From assembly GCA_027563935.2 (NCBI GenBank), contig CM050449.1, forward strand, positions 43,684,507-43,748,506: 64,000 nt of DNA. The letters are read 5' to 3'. Position 1 is the stretch's first letter; each line of letters starts with the position of its first letter. Shown here in pieces: positions 32,195 to 42,557 of the stretch. Both the position numbers and the translations under genes were made by a program. The notes under the pieces were generated by a model, which was not told where the DNA came from, did not search any database, and saw only the letters and a program-made list of their open reading frames with translations. The DNA comes from Costus lasius. Its lineage: Eukaryota; Streptophyta; Magnoliopsida; Zingiberales; Costaceae.

Positions 32195-33958
32195 TGACTG
32201 AGGAGCCTGTAGAACCAGAAGCTGAACCTGAGGAAGCTTTAGACAAAAACCCCAATTGTTGCAATATTGAGATAGATGATTGTGATGGTGAAGAGGATTT
32301 TTTTCCTCAACACTTTGGGAGTAGTCAGGTGCACCCTGATCAACCCCAGCCCTACTGAAGACTGGCGTAGAACCAGCATCTTCCACACTTACTCAAAATG
32401 CCATGGTCACATGTGCAAAGTAGTAATTGATGGAGGAAGTAGTTTGAATGCCGTCTCTCAGATTGCAGTCACCAAACTCAATCTTAAAGTAGAGCCTCAC
32501 CCAAAACCATATAGTATCTCCTGGGTTAACCAGACTAATGTCCCAATCTCCCATAGATGCCTTGTCCCCCTGCAATTTGGTGATTACCAAGGAGAGATAT
32601 GGTGTGATGTCATCACTATGGATGTCGCACAAATTCTCCTATGTCGCCCTTGGATTTATGACATGGATGTTGTCCACTATGGTTGGACTAACACTTATGT
32701 CTTCAATTACAATGGGCAGAAGATTAGGCTTAAGCCCTCCTTGCCTAAGGAACTTAGAGCCACCACTAGCAAAGGACGGATACTAGAATCCAAGCAACCC
32801 AAGCCAACTATCCAATTGATCCAACCTCTTGCTAAGGAATCCTTAGAATGCCATTTTGAATCCATAGGATCCTATCTCTCTGAATCCATAGGACCCATAG
32901 AACCCACACAGCTTAACCCTAAGGAAGCACTTGAGGCACCCTTAGGAGTAGACCTACTTAAGGATTCCCCTCTTAGTTTTAGTGGCACATTAGAATATCA
33001 AGACTTAGGGAGCCATGAACCTGACCTAGAATCACCTACTTTAAGCTTAATATATCAAGAGCCCTATTTAGAGAACCCAACTTTAAGCCTGATGTATTAT
33101 GAGCTTGATCTAGGTCTACCCACCCTCATGCCTGAGCTTAAGGAACCTATGATCTCAGCCTTTGGAATTGAACCTGAACTTGACCTAGGTTCCCCATTAA
33201 GACTTCAAACCTTAGAGGACTCTCCAACTCAACTTGAGTTAGACTGCCTTAGTTCACCTAAGGAAATCCTAGGACCTCACTTAGACCCTCATGATTTTCG
33301 ACCACTAGGAGTTGATCTAGGATCCATCTCCTTTAGTCAAACTCTTGACTTAGCTCTTCACCCTCTGAACTTTAGGTCCTGTTTTCTAGAACCCAGTCCA
33401 AACACTTTAGGGTTAAGTAACAACAATGATGATATTTCCTTTCTTCCCCTACCTGATGTTGATTTTATAATACCTAGCCATCTTAGTAGTACTAAGAAAT
33501 TCTATCCCAAGTGTACTAACAAGCATGGCCGAGAAAGGTATTCCAATGTAGGAGACCCTGAGCAAATAGGACAATTTATGGAGCATAGGACCTTGACATG
33601 GAGTGAAAAGACTGGTTGCAATGATGATGTTTCAAGCCCTTCTAAGTTATTGGATCCTTGGGATCCCACATCATATGAGTCTCAGTCCACCCACCACATA
33701 CATGAGCATAGGATTGAGTCTATCCTTGAGGACCACACCCGATTCACCTTTGATGAGGTCCAGTTCTCTTACCTTGTCAAGTATGCCAATGGTGTTGAAG
33801 GTTGGCTCCCTGAGGAAGAGCTCACCTCAGCCGCCCCTGCACTTCTCTACCGATACAAGAACAATTCTCCAGAGGAGAATTTTTCCAACCCGGGGAGAAT
33901 TGATGGAGGGAGAGGCCACGCATCTAAGAGGTACAAATGGGGATTAAAGCCACCCTAA
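32195..33958 (+). CDS. G1 protease-linker-chromodomain-like protein, no RT or integrase
   Basis: Bases 32195-32350 encode an acidic stretch (EEPVEPEAEPEEALDKN, FFPQHFGSSQ) joined by one frameshift to the main frame, open 32276-33958 (560 codons). In that frame, FHTYSKCHGHMCKVVIDGGS (about residues 36-54) opens a chromovirus-type retropepsin; D52 is the likely catalytic Asp, and LLCRPWIYD (121-129) is the flap-distal landmark. RT should follow. Instead, residues 160-475 are a leucine/proline/glutamate-rich linker with imperfect repeats (SPTLSLIYQEP, NPTLSLMYYELD) and a GRER motif. Residues 476-528 resemble a chromodomain (HRIESILEDH, YLVKYANGVEGWLPEEEL, APALLYRYK), which in chromoviruses guides integration by binding chromatin. 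The last 18 residues (DGGRGHASKRYKWGLKPP) lie inside the 3' LTR. The original Gag join was lost to B1. Confidence 0.83.
33891..33900 (+). other. G1 polypurine tract, inside the coding frame
   Basis: CGGGGAGAAT directly before the TGATGG start of the 3' LTR. It is translated as part of the G1 frame (PGRI). Confidence 0.82.
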
Positions 33959-35471
33959 CCCAAGGGTACCTTCTAAGTCCCCACTTTCCTTTTCAGCACT
34001 TTTCTTATTTGCATTGCATGGCATTTTAGGTTAGTTCCACCCCCAAGTCTATCATGTAGTTTACTTTTATGAATGTTGTTGGTAGGTTGTGCATTGTAAT
34101 GTCATGGTAGGTTAGTGCATGTAGAATGGATTCTTATAAATTTAGCTCAAGGGGAAATTAAGCTAGCTCACTCCACTTCAACAAGCTAGCTCCCAATTTG
34201 GAAGGTCCACTTCAAACTAGTTCAAGAGAAGGCTTCAAACTCAACTCCACTTCCAAGATCACGTACCAATTGAAGACATTGCCAACTCATGAAGGAATAT
34301 GCGCCACCCTTATTCAATAAATCAAGCAAGGCTCACTCAAGATCCACAAATCAAGGAAGGGCCTCATCTAGATCCACAAATCAAGGTGGAGCATTGATGA
34401 AGACTTTCCTTACCTCATTGCCGCCCAAACAACAAAGGAAAGGTTTTCAAAATTTAGCCACCCATGCGCCAACAACCCAAGGAGGCAGCCATTCGAAATT
34501 CAAAGAAGCCATTTGAAATTCAAAAGCTTACCATGTTCGGCCCCCCAAAGAAGGCAACAAAATCAGCCCCTTTAATGCCTTGTTCCTATTTCGAATTTTC
34601 CCCAAATATGTAAGGGGCGCAAGGGGCCAATGACCACCTTGCCCTCACCTTATCCTCATCCCTTAGCTGCTATTTATTGTATCCCCATCGCATCATGTCA
34701 TTAGCATTGTTGAAATAAATTGTCTACTAGTAGCTAGCCAACTTATGGGTGCATGTGTCGCCTAGGGTGCATGTGTCGCCCATCCTCTCCTCTTCTTCTC
34801 CTCTCAACACTTCAAGGCCGAACCCTTCACCCTCTCATCTTCATCTCGTCACCCTTCTCTTCATCAAAGCAAGGCCAAGACTCATCTCTATCAAAGCAAG
34901 AACACAAAAAGATCTAGAACTCAAGATGGCGCAAGGACTTGTATACATCACTTGGATCTCTTCAAGGCGCTTCACTAAGATGAGTATTCCAACCTCTTGT
35001 GTTTCTTCTCTTTGTTTCTAAAGAACATCTTACTACACATATCCTGGTCTTTGTAGGGATTGGCGCAAGGTGAAGAAAGCTTGGCGCCTCATCTCCTTCT
35101 TCCCCCCCCCCCCTTTTTTAGTTAGTCCAATGTTTATGTTAGCAAGAGAACTTGGAGGACTAGCCTCCCTCTTGACTCTTTGATTTTGTGATCATTTAAT
35201 CATCTTCTTATAACTCACCCACGCTTGTGTGGGGTTGCTGGATGCCTGTGTGTAACCTGCACTTTCCATCAGAGTAGGACCGGTGAAGAACGGGAAGGAC
35301 GGTCCTTCTATTCTCAAGGACCGCAAAGTGAGTCCTCTTTATGTTATTGTCATTTACTTTGAAGCAAGTAGTATAAACTCTATTTTCCCACAAGTAGCAT
35401 AAGTTCGGTTTTCTTATCTATAAAATACAAAAACATTATTTTCCAACTTCGTTAGTCTAATACGATTTTCT
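33901..35471 (+). repeat. G1 3' LTR, truncated at its end
   Basis: Aligns with the 5' LTR from TGATGGAGGG to about GATTTTCT (13117 in the 5' copy); the last 73 bp or so, including the ACATCA end, are missing. Its first 58 bases are coding. C run at 35102-35113. Confidence 0.88.
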
Positions 35472-35832
35472 GGATTACGCCGTCGAAAGAGGGTAATCTG
35501 TACCATTTGATATTTCCTTGAACACTTTTAAAATTGTGTTGTTATGATGATTGTCTTGTTTGAGTTTAAGATCCATCAACGAGATGTGCTCGAAGTTCCG
35601 ATGTCTCTAAACCTTGTTTTTTATCCAAAACTTTCACTTGCTTGATTCGGCTAGCAATTGTATTTAGTTGTAATTTGAATTATTTTATAAAAACCCAAAA
35701 CATTCACCCGATTGTCTAGCTATTAATTCGTAATCACTCGGTACTTGATCACTGTCCCTGTGGGATCGACATCTTAAGTACTACTATGACAAAGCCATCA
35801 CGCTTGTGGTTAGTGGTACGATAAAATACACA
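35472..35832 (+). repeat. T1 5' LTR, right part
   Basis: Starts after the truncated G1 LTR, carries CGAAAGAGGG and CCCTGTGGGATCGACA phrases typical of Tat/Athila LTR ends, and ends AAATACACA before a tRNA-Asp-like PBS. The bases at the break do not restore a target duplication of G1, so T1 sequence may also be missing here. Confidence 0.65.
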
Positions 35833-35840
35833 TCAAGTTT

Positions 35841-35858
35841 TGGCGAGGTTGCCAGGGA
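35841..35858 (+). other. T1 primer-binding site, degenerate tRNA-Asp type
   Basis: TGGCGAGGTTGCCAGGGA differs at few positions from TGGCGCCGTTGCCGGGGA, the PBS complementary to plant tRNA-Asp used by Athila/Tat elements. It follows TCAAGTT, the usual spacer. Confidence 0.75.
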
Positions 35859-37832
35859 TAGGCAATCAATATCGAAGTGATTTAAGAATTGGTAGACTAG
35901 ACTTTATCCTGTTTATTTTTATTTCTTCTCTCATTTTTTTTAGCAGCTTAGTTTTCATTCTGTTAGCATAACTCTGCTTTTTCATAGACTTTCTGAAATA
36001 TTCACTGCCAAACTTTTTAAGTCATCGAAGTCTTTGAAGATATGGTCATCTTATTATTACTTGTTGATCATTTTGTGTGAAAACCGGTGGAAATTTTAGA
36101 CGATGTTCTAGTCAAGCTGTGAAAGACGAGAAAGACTTTGAAAATAGTCAAACTTTTGTAGCAATCCTTCACTCTACTAAATGAATCAATTCACGAATGG
36201 TACAAATCTGAAAACCTACATGTGGAAGCACCAGAGGTAACTATTCAAAGAAACATATACCTGATATCACTATCTCACAATTTAAGGTATGCAATCCTTG
36301 GTGCTAACTTATATACCTTCTACACTTTGAATGATACTATGGTCAAGCTAATGACCCTAAACAAGCGCTTCTTGGGAGACAATCCAAGTGCTTTATCTTT
36401 ATTTTTCTTATTTTAATTTGTTATTTCTGACAAGTGTTATTTCAGGTTGATTGCAAGAGAGTTCACAAAAAGGACAATAACGTCGAGATTACGACTCCGT
36501 GAAAAAAAAAAGGGTTTTAAGCTTATCGGTGTGATCGTAATGGGCTTTGCCGCATTGCAACCATAATTAAGCAATTTAAGCAGGTCAGCAATAAAATCGA
36601 CATTGAAGCAAAGGGTTTTTGGTTTACAGCGCCGCCTCTCTTCCGCCGTTACTAAATCATGCCGATTCCAGCGTCTCCCTTCCCTGCAATTACTCCGCCA
36701 GCTGCCGTTACCTTCAACTGAAAACGACAACTCCAAATCGCCCTTCCAGATCTGCAACTGACTGCCACCAGTCTTCTTCAACCTTCAACTGAAATCGGCA
36801 CTATCTTCAATCCATCCATTGAGCAGGAAGACAATTGGCGACATCATCAACTAAAATCATTTATTCTCCATTTAGTGCGCCAGCTTCCTCTCTCGCGCCA
36901 ATCTCTGAAGCATTTACACGCCGCTGCCATTCCACTTCTACAGCCGCCAATGACAATTGGCCTTCAATCGTTCGCCATCCACGACGGTGATGGCTTCCGT
37001 TCAAGCTTCATTTACTCCTGCCATTATTGCTTCTCTCCACAGTGCTCCCTTCTTTAGACGATCTTTCTCCACACGAAATCAGCAGCAGCAACACGATCGA
37101 TCATCTCCGCCACTTGCATCACGGTTCTTCTTCTTCTATTCCTGGCGAAGATTTCTTCACCAATTTCATTTCCTGCTGCTCTCTATGATGGATTGCCTTC
37201 AGATCTGGCAACTTCAGCAGTAGCAAGACTCACTATCACCTATGCCACTTACATCTCAGTGCATCTTCCTTCCATCTGAAAAACCAAGTGGCAGCGACGA
37301 CTCCTCCTTTGATTCCAGTCGCTACTGCCCTCTTTCATGGAATTTTTGGTGGCGATATCTCTTGATACACCTGCCTCGCCGAACTTATTCTGCCGCTGTT
37401 ACAGCTACAATTGAAGTTGATTCACCAATCTAGTATTGCTCTGCTCGTTCCCCTTCAAGATTCCGCTAATTGTGCTATTTGCGCCTCCACAATGTCTACC
37501 AAATGCAAGCTGAGCGTTGAGATGACCACCAGCACTATTCCTCCTCAACGCCGCCGACCTTTGCTTCATACAAACCACCAGCAACGTCTGCAACCATCAC
37601 ACAAAGCCATTTGTCATTTGCCCATAATGCCTTGATTAATTGAGGCGATGATCTTTCTTCTGCCGCTGCTCCTTCGCTGACATTACACTACCAGCGATTA
37701 ATGATTCATGTGCCGGCAACACCATCGCATTCGATTTTAGCAGCAGCTACTTTCTTCGAGAGTGATTTCCACTCTGCAGCGCTCCTTAATTTCTGGTCCA
37801 TCTTTACGAGTGCCGATCACGCTAGCGCCTAC
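35859..37832 (+). other. T1 internal region without recognisable genes
   Basis: No gag or pol homology in any frame. Near 36364-36390 is AGCGCTTCTTGGGAGACAA, a close match to a phrase found after the coding region of Athila/Tat elements, yet it lies only about 500 bp from the PBS. This suggests a large internal deletion or a LARD-type non-autonomous element. From about 36630 to 37830 the sequence becomes C-rich with many CCGCC and CAGC words; frames at 36437-36781, 36957-37223 and 37411-37635 exist but resemble no protein I know. I see nothing else here. Confidence 0.5.
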
Positions 37833-39332
37833 TGACACGTCCCGTAAGTGCATGGTTATGTTGAAGTAATATAAAAAATGTCGAATTCCACAGGAAATAA
37901 GGTTGATTACCAGAAAATCTGAGTCCTAATAGCTAGGCGAATCGAAATTGGGTTTTGAAAGCAGAAATTGAAAACAAGTAATCAATGCTATGACAGCAGG
38001 GATTAAATATGAGAGAGAAATCAGGGCTTTGGTTTCCACCACGATGACTACTTTAATCGCACAAGGCAGATGTTGGTTATTTAGATTATTGATTTGCACA
38101 AGGAATCTAACCCTAAGGTACAGGGTGCCCTCTCTCGAGTGTACACCCCGGTGTTCGGCTTACATCGATCTCCTATTCTCGCGATGGATCGTTCTAAGAC
38201 GAACCCAATGAGTTCTATAGCAGATTATGAAACCCTCGAGCGAAGACTAAGCACTCATATGTCGAGGTCTCGCAAGTTTTACTAAGGGATTCCACCTTTA
38301 CGATCCTTCTCTCGATATGAATCATCACGGCTAACATGTGAAAGTACTCGGCCAAGGTAAGATCACGAAATAAACACTTCAAAGTAAAATATGCTCACAA
38401 CACAATCCAAATAACAGAATAAAGATAAAGTTTGCGATTAAATTCATCAACGGGTTTCAACCAAGTCTCGAAATAGGGTTTACGCTACAATCATCATTGA
38501 AACGCTCAAAAATCTCTCTTTTAACATAGGAAGATCACAAGGAAGAGTTTCTAAGGGATAGGAGAGGATAAACTGAAGCAAATCTGCAAGAATTGTGATG
38601 TTCCGATGATCCAATATCTGAAAATCGCCTTGAACTTGTGTTGTCGCCTTGTTCTTCTGCCTGTGCCGATTTATCGTGTGATTCCCTGATAATTAGGGTA
38701 AGAAAATTAGGGCTTTTATTTCCTACACGTTCGCCTTCGAAAGAGCTTTCCATAGACACCTCACTTGCCAAATTCGAACTCCAAACGGGTGAGAAATCAG
38801 GGAAAGACCAAGTAGAGGTCGGTCTCACGCTTGCCTGGATCAGAATCATGGGTGAGCCCCGCCGGGTTCACCTGACCGTGATTCATTATGTGAGGTCTGG
38901 CGAAAGAAGAGCGGTGAACCCCGCCGGGTTCACCTGGCCGTGCTTTGCTCTGGACTGTTTTCGGCCAAAAGGAATTCTGGTGAACCCCGCTGGGGTTCAC
39001 CCGGCCGTGAATCTCTCTGTGAGTTCTGCTGGCTGGCGACTAGGATAGTGAACCCCGTGGGGTTCACCTGGCCGTATTTTTCAGGCTAACTCCGTTTTGG
39101 CCCAAATTTGACGTGTAGCTTCATTTTCGCATAAGAAATAGTCTCATGGCCTTAGAATCTCCAAAATACGTCGAAAAAGGGTGATTTTACTTGAAATTTC
39201 ACAAAAACACCAAAAAGTGAATATTTCGAATATATGAAGGAAAAAAGCCTATAAAGAGTATAAAAGTGTCGGAATAAGCATAGATTTATCATGAAATGAC
39301 CATCAAAATTACTACCAAAATGCGAGGCATCA
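37833..39332 (-). repeat. T2 3' LTR (1500 bp)
   Basis: Boundaries TGACACGTCCCG and GCGAGGCATCA on the plus strand. It carries a four-unit palindrome array (38851-39067). Frames inside (37990-38285, 38638-39048) are not conserved proteins. Confidence 0.72.
38851..39067 (-). repeat. Four-unit palindrome array in the T2 LTR
   Basis: Near-perfect inverted repeats of the form GGTGAACCCC-GC-GGGTTCACC at 38851-38872, 38913-38934, 38979-39001 and 39048-39067, spaced 62-69 bp. Each is followed by C(C/T)G(G/A)CCGT. Counted from the LTR start (39332) the array lies about 265-480 bp in. Confidence 0.9.
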
Positions 39333-40494
39333 AAATACTCTAGACTTAAATTTTTGCTTGTCCTCAAGCAATAAAATAAGATGAAATACAAGATGGGTAT
39401 AGGAGTAAACTTTTGTGTTGAGGCATACATCCAAGTTAGAAAAGCATTCAATAATAATCCAAAATCTAATCTGGAGAAATCAAGTAATTGGTTGTTTTAA
39501 AGTGTTCAACAGTTTCATCCCACAATTTCTAGATGCCAAACAACCTAGTAAGCAGCAAACATTAGGATTCAATCAAGCCTACACATAACACTCATGCAAT
39601 TCCAATCCTCCCTATTCAAATCGTTGGGGTTAACTCAATTGTTCCATCGGGGTATGATGCACTGATTATTGCAATAGACTTCAACTCATAACCTTATGTA
39701 CCATTGCCAATTTTTCGCAATGCCAAGTAGAGGAGTCTCTTTATTGATTTCAACTTCACATCCCATAGATTTTAACTCATGTCCTTTGGTACCACTGCCA
39801 ATTTTGCACAGTGCCAAGTAGAGGAATCTAAAGGTGATTTTTTTTTAATATCAGCAGTTGATAACATAGCCTTTTTAACAAATGTAGTGTCTCCCCAACA
39901 TCAGAAAGAAATTCAAATAATAACTAAGGGAATATGTATCTCAATATGATTCTCATGTAAGTCGCAAGCCTTAGTTGATTTAACAATCATAGAAATGTTT
40001 GACCCACTAATGAACAACTCAAACCAATCCAAATCGCAAAATTTCAAAATCATAGAATAAATGGACATGATAAAAAAAGTATCTCTAACAAGGAGGTATT
40101 ATTCCAGACTTAATTCTTTGTTCATTCCTACCCAATCATGCATTCAGCTCATAAAATTTTCAAAATGGCTATCATAGGACAATTCATACACATGCAAGAA
40201 AAATTTCACACAACTCATATGAAAAACATACTAACCATAACAGAGTGCGGACACAAGCAAGAAAGTAATGTTATACAGTGATAAGGTGGGGCCTGAAGAT
40301 GTGGACCAGGCCCATGAATAAGATGGCATATAAGATATAATGCTAGAATATCCATCACAGAATAACAGTCTCAAATCCAAACATAGAAAAGTCAAGCGAT
40401 CATAGTCAAATAGCCACATGCAGCAAGAAAATAGAAACCGGAGAATAGAAAGCTCACCCACTCTAAAAGTTTGCATAGTCCTCTATGCAATACC
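39333..40494 (-). other. T2 3' non-coding region
   Basis: No coding homology. It contains a tandem pair (about 39677-39750 and 39768-39840, period about 91) built around TGCCAAGTAGAGGA and CCAATTTT; similar phrases are known from the non-coding end of Tat-type elements. Confidence 0.6.
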
Positions 40495-41052
40495 TGTTGG
40501 GAAACCCCGGGGATTTTAAAATTTTACAGACAAGCACAGCGGAAGCAATCCCCGAAATAGGCCAGTCTCAAAAACCCAGAAGATCGAGTCTTGCGAGGAG
40601 ATCGACACGGTGAGTTGGAGATGATACCTTGATGCAAATTAAGTGATGCGATGCAGACACACAAATGTGCGCCCTTTGCAGTCTTGCACACAGCCGAACC
40701 TCGAATCCTCTTCTTCCATGCCCGGTGCTAGCCTCGGAAAAAGATCCACGCCTTTGGGAGACTTCCTCAATCACTTGCGCCAACTCTAGAGGAGATGCCA
40801 AGGAGAGGAGGTGGAGCTTCGTCGGAGTCCAACTCTTGAAGCACTCCACCAAGATCCGAACCGGAATCAACCGAAGCCAAAGTCCAACTTTGGAGAGGAG
40901 GGCGCCAAGGAACTTCCAAAGTTCCGAACTCACTAAAGGGAAGAGGAGAGGCAATGGGCGAACATCCCTCTCCCTCTTTCCAGGAGTGGCGACAAGGGGA
41001 CAAGGGGGCAAGAGTTGTTACGACGGGGGAGGAAGGGGGTTTATATACCCAT
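40495..41052 (-). repeat. B2 3' LTR, promoter-distal part
   Basis: TGTTGGGAAACCCCGGGG start, diverged from B1 but colinear. It stops at the CCCAT target site just beside the TATA box, where G2 entered. Confidence 0.88.
41040..41047 (-). promoter_or_regulatory. TATA box of the B2 LTR
   Basis: TTTATATA on the plus strand (TATATAAA on the LTR strand), at the position of the TATA boxes in the other B LTRs. The G2 target duplication begins one base to its right. Confidence 0.65.
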
Positions 41053-42557
41053 TGATGGAGGCAAGGATCACAGGCCAAGAAGCTACAAGTGGAGTCTACG
41101 AGTACCCTAGTCAAAGGCCTGGATGGTCACGAATAAGCTAGCAAGCTCAATGACAAAAGCTAGCATAATAATTGGAAAAGAATTACCTCAAGAACTCCAA
41201 GTGATACTCAACCAGCTTCAAGCTCACTTGCCAAATAAGAAGATGTTGCAAATCAGCCAATCACTTCAAATCAAGCCAATCAATGGCTCTCATCAAGCTA
41301 ACGTTCATATGAAGATAAGGCAACCTCAATGTCACCTTGCGATTTTGGTTAGCCAGCCGACTGAAGATCTCAAGAAGCGCACGCTGCAAAGAAGGAAATC
41401 TTGCAACGTTCACATGCGGCCAACAAAGGAAACATCAACGTCTCTTTCGCTCAGCACACATGGAAGCTGCAACGTCTCTCGCCAGCAACATCTCTCACCA
41501 GCATTGTCTCGCCTACAAGCTTGTGCTATAAATGTCTCATGCAACATTGTAATGAAATAGACAAGAGTCTTGAAATTGAATCGTATGAAGTAGTTTTCTA
41601 GTATCTTCCTCTTCTATCGAATGTACTCCTCCTTCTCCTTCTAGGGCCGAGCCCCTTCCTCCTCTCTTCCCCTCTCCTCCATTCTCTTCTTCCTCACAAG
41701 TTCAATCTTCTAGCCGCAACAGTTCCAGATTTTCAGAATTTTCTGAGTTCACCGCCGACGATCCACCGGCCGGATCTCCATGAGACTTCGGCCACCACTC
41801 CCCCTCCCCAAGATGAAGCCACAGCCACGGGCATCCATCCATCTGACAATCCGATCACCGGAATCAAAATTCCGGCCAAGATCCCCTATTCTCACCAGCC
41901 TTCCGCCTCGGTTCTGCTTTTCATCGTCACCCTCCTCCGACCGGCCACCACTAGACCCGAAACTCCGGCCACCTGTTTGCCATCACCACATCAACTCCCA
42001 ACTGTAACAGGTTCGGCGTCCGTGCATCACCGGCCGTTTGGCGAGGAACCCTGCAACTCGTGCACCAACCCCTGTTTCCGCCCTAGATCCGCCATTCAGC
42101 GTCGTTCTCCTCCGACTAACCTCCATTCGCCTCCAAACTTCTGCCACGCCGTCACCACATTCACAAGGACTCCTAGTTGTAGCAGCTTCGACGTTCGTCC
42201 ATCACCGGCCGACCGGCGACGAATCCTGCTCCGGACGCGCGACCTCCCCTGTTCCAGTTCTATTGTAGTTTCCTGTTTCAGTTCTCCTGCATCGCTAATC
42301 TGATTAAGCTATTTCTTGCAGGGATATTAAGAATCTGGCGCAACAACAATCTTGACTCCCAGCACGGATATGAAGTACAAATGTTGTTCTATCATTTGGA
42401 CCAGTTGGTGAAGATTCAGATTGAGCATAGCAGCCTACATGACACTGCAACTTTTGATAAATGATTAAATCGTGCATTTGTTTTCTCAACTAATCTGATT
42501 AGTATGTTTTGTGCAGGTACTTTGAGCAATCGGTGCAACAAAGATCTTAAAATTTGG
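41053..42557 (+). repeat. G2 5' LTR, first 1505 bp
   Basis: Starts TGATGGAGGCAAGG, as does the 3' LTR at 46786, and runs to AAAATTTGG, after which the 3' LTR continues TCGGATTATG but this copy switches to inverted internal sequence. Frames at 41123-41560 and 41977-42303 recur in the other LTR copies; no homology is known to me. Confidence 0.88.
41527..41533 (+). promoter_or_regulatory. TATA box, G2 LTR copy 1
   Basis: TATAAAT in GTGCTATAAATGTCTC, present in all three LTR copies. Confidence 0.65.

Larger units (their letters stand above)
9610..35471 (+). mobile_element. G1: non-autonomous Ty3/gypsy (chromovirus-like) element, with nested insertions
   Basis: Own parts: 5' LTR 9610-13190 (interrupted), Met-type PBS, gag (13371-14203), protease-linker-chromo frame (32195-33958), polypurine tract 33891-33900, 3' LTR 33901-35471. 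No reverse transcriptase, RNase H or integrase core lies between the protease and the C-terminal module. B1, with A1 inside it, interrupts gag. The Met PBS, the IDGGSS protease and the C-terminal chromodomain-like module point to chromoviruses; a reading frame entering the 3' LTR is known from centromeric CRM-type chromoviruses. The left flank is ATCAC; the right end is truncated, so no duplicate is seen. Confidence 0.85.
37833..40494 (-). mobile_element. T2: 3' end of a Tat/Athila-like gypsy element
   Basis: On the minus strand: 3' non-coding part (40494-39333), then a 3' LTR (39332-37833) starting TGATGCCTCGCA and ending GGGACGTGTCA. Just upstream of the LTR is GCTTGAGGACAAGCAAAAA followed by TTTAAGTCTAGAG, the standard pre-LTR and polypurine phrase of Tat-type elements. 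The left flank is CCTAC. B2 interrupts it at 40495; the rest lies right of the window. Confidence 0.75.

Noticed and set aside
36957..37223. Frame resembling an organelle-targeted protein start (MAFNRSPSTTVMASVQASF)
   Set aside because: Short, no continuation, no intron signals I can support, and overlapping frames on both strands come from C-rich composition. Kept only as part of the unexplained T1 region.
38851..39067. Evenly spaced palindromes as a CRISPR array
   Set aside because: Only four units, spacers not of uniform CRISPR type, inside a plant LTR and part of a series of LTR subrepeats.
41977..42303. Proline/serine-rich frame repeated at 47709-48035 and partly at 43666-44142
   Set aside because: Repeated because it lies in the G2 LTR. 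Composition-driven; the reading frame differs between copies and shows no domain.
42303..42530. TTTCTTGCAGG and TTTTGTGCAGG as splice acceptors of a spliced G2 transcript
   Set aside because: The words fit acceptor sites and recur in all LTR copies, but I see no matching donor I could defend, so no intron is annotated.
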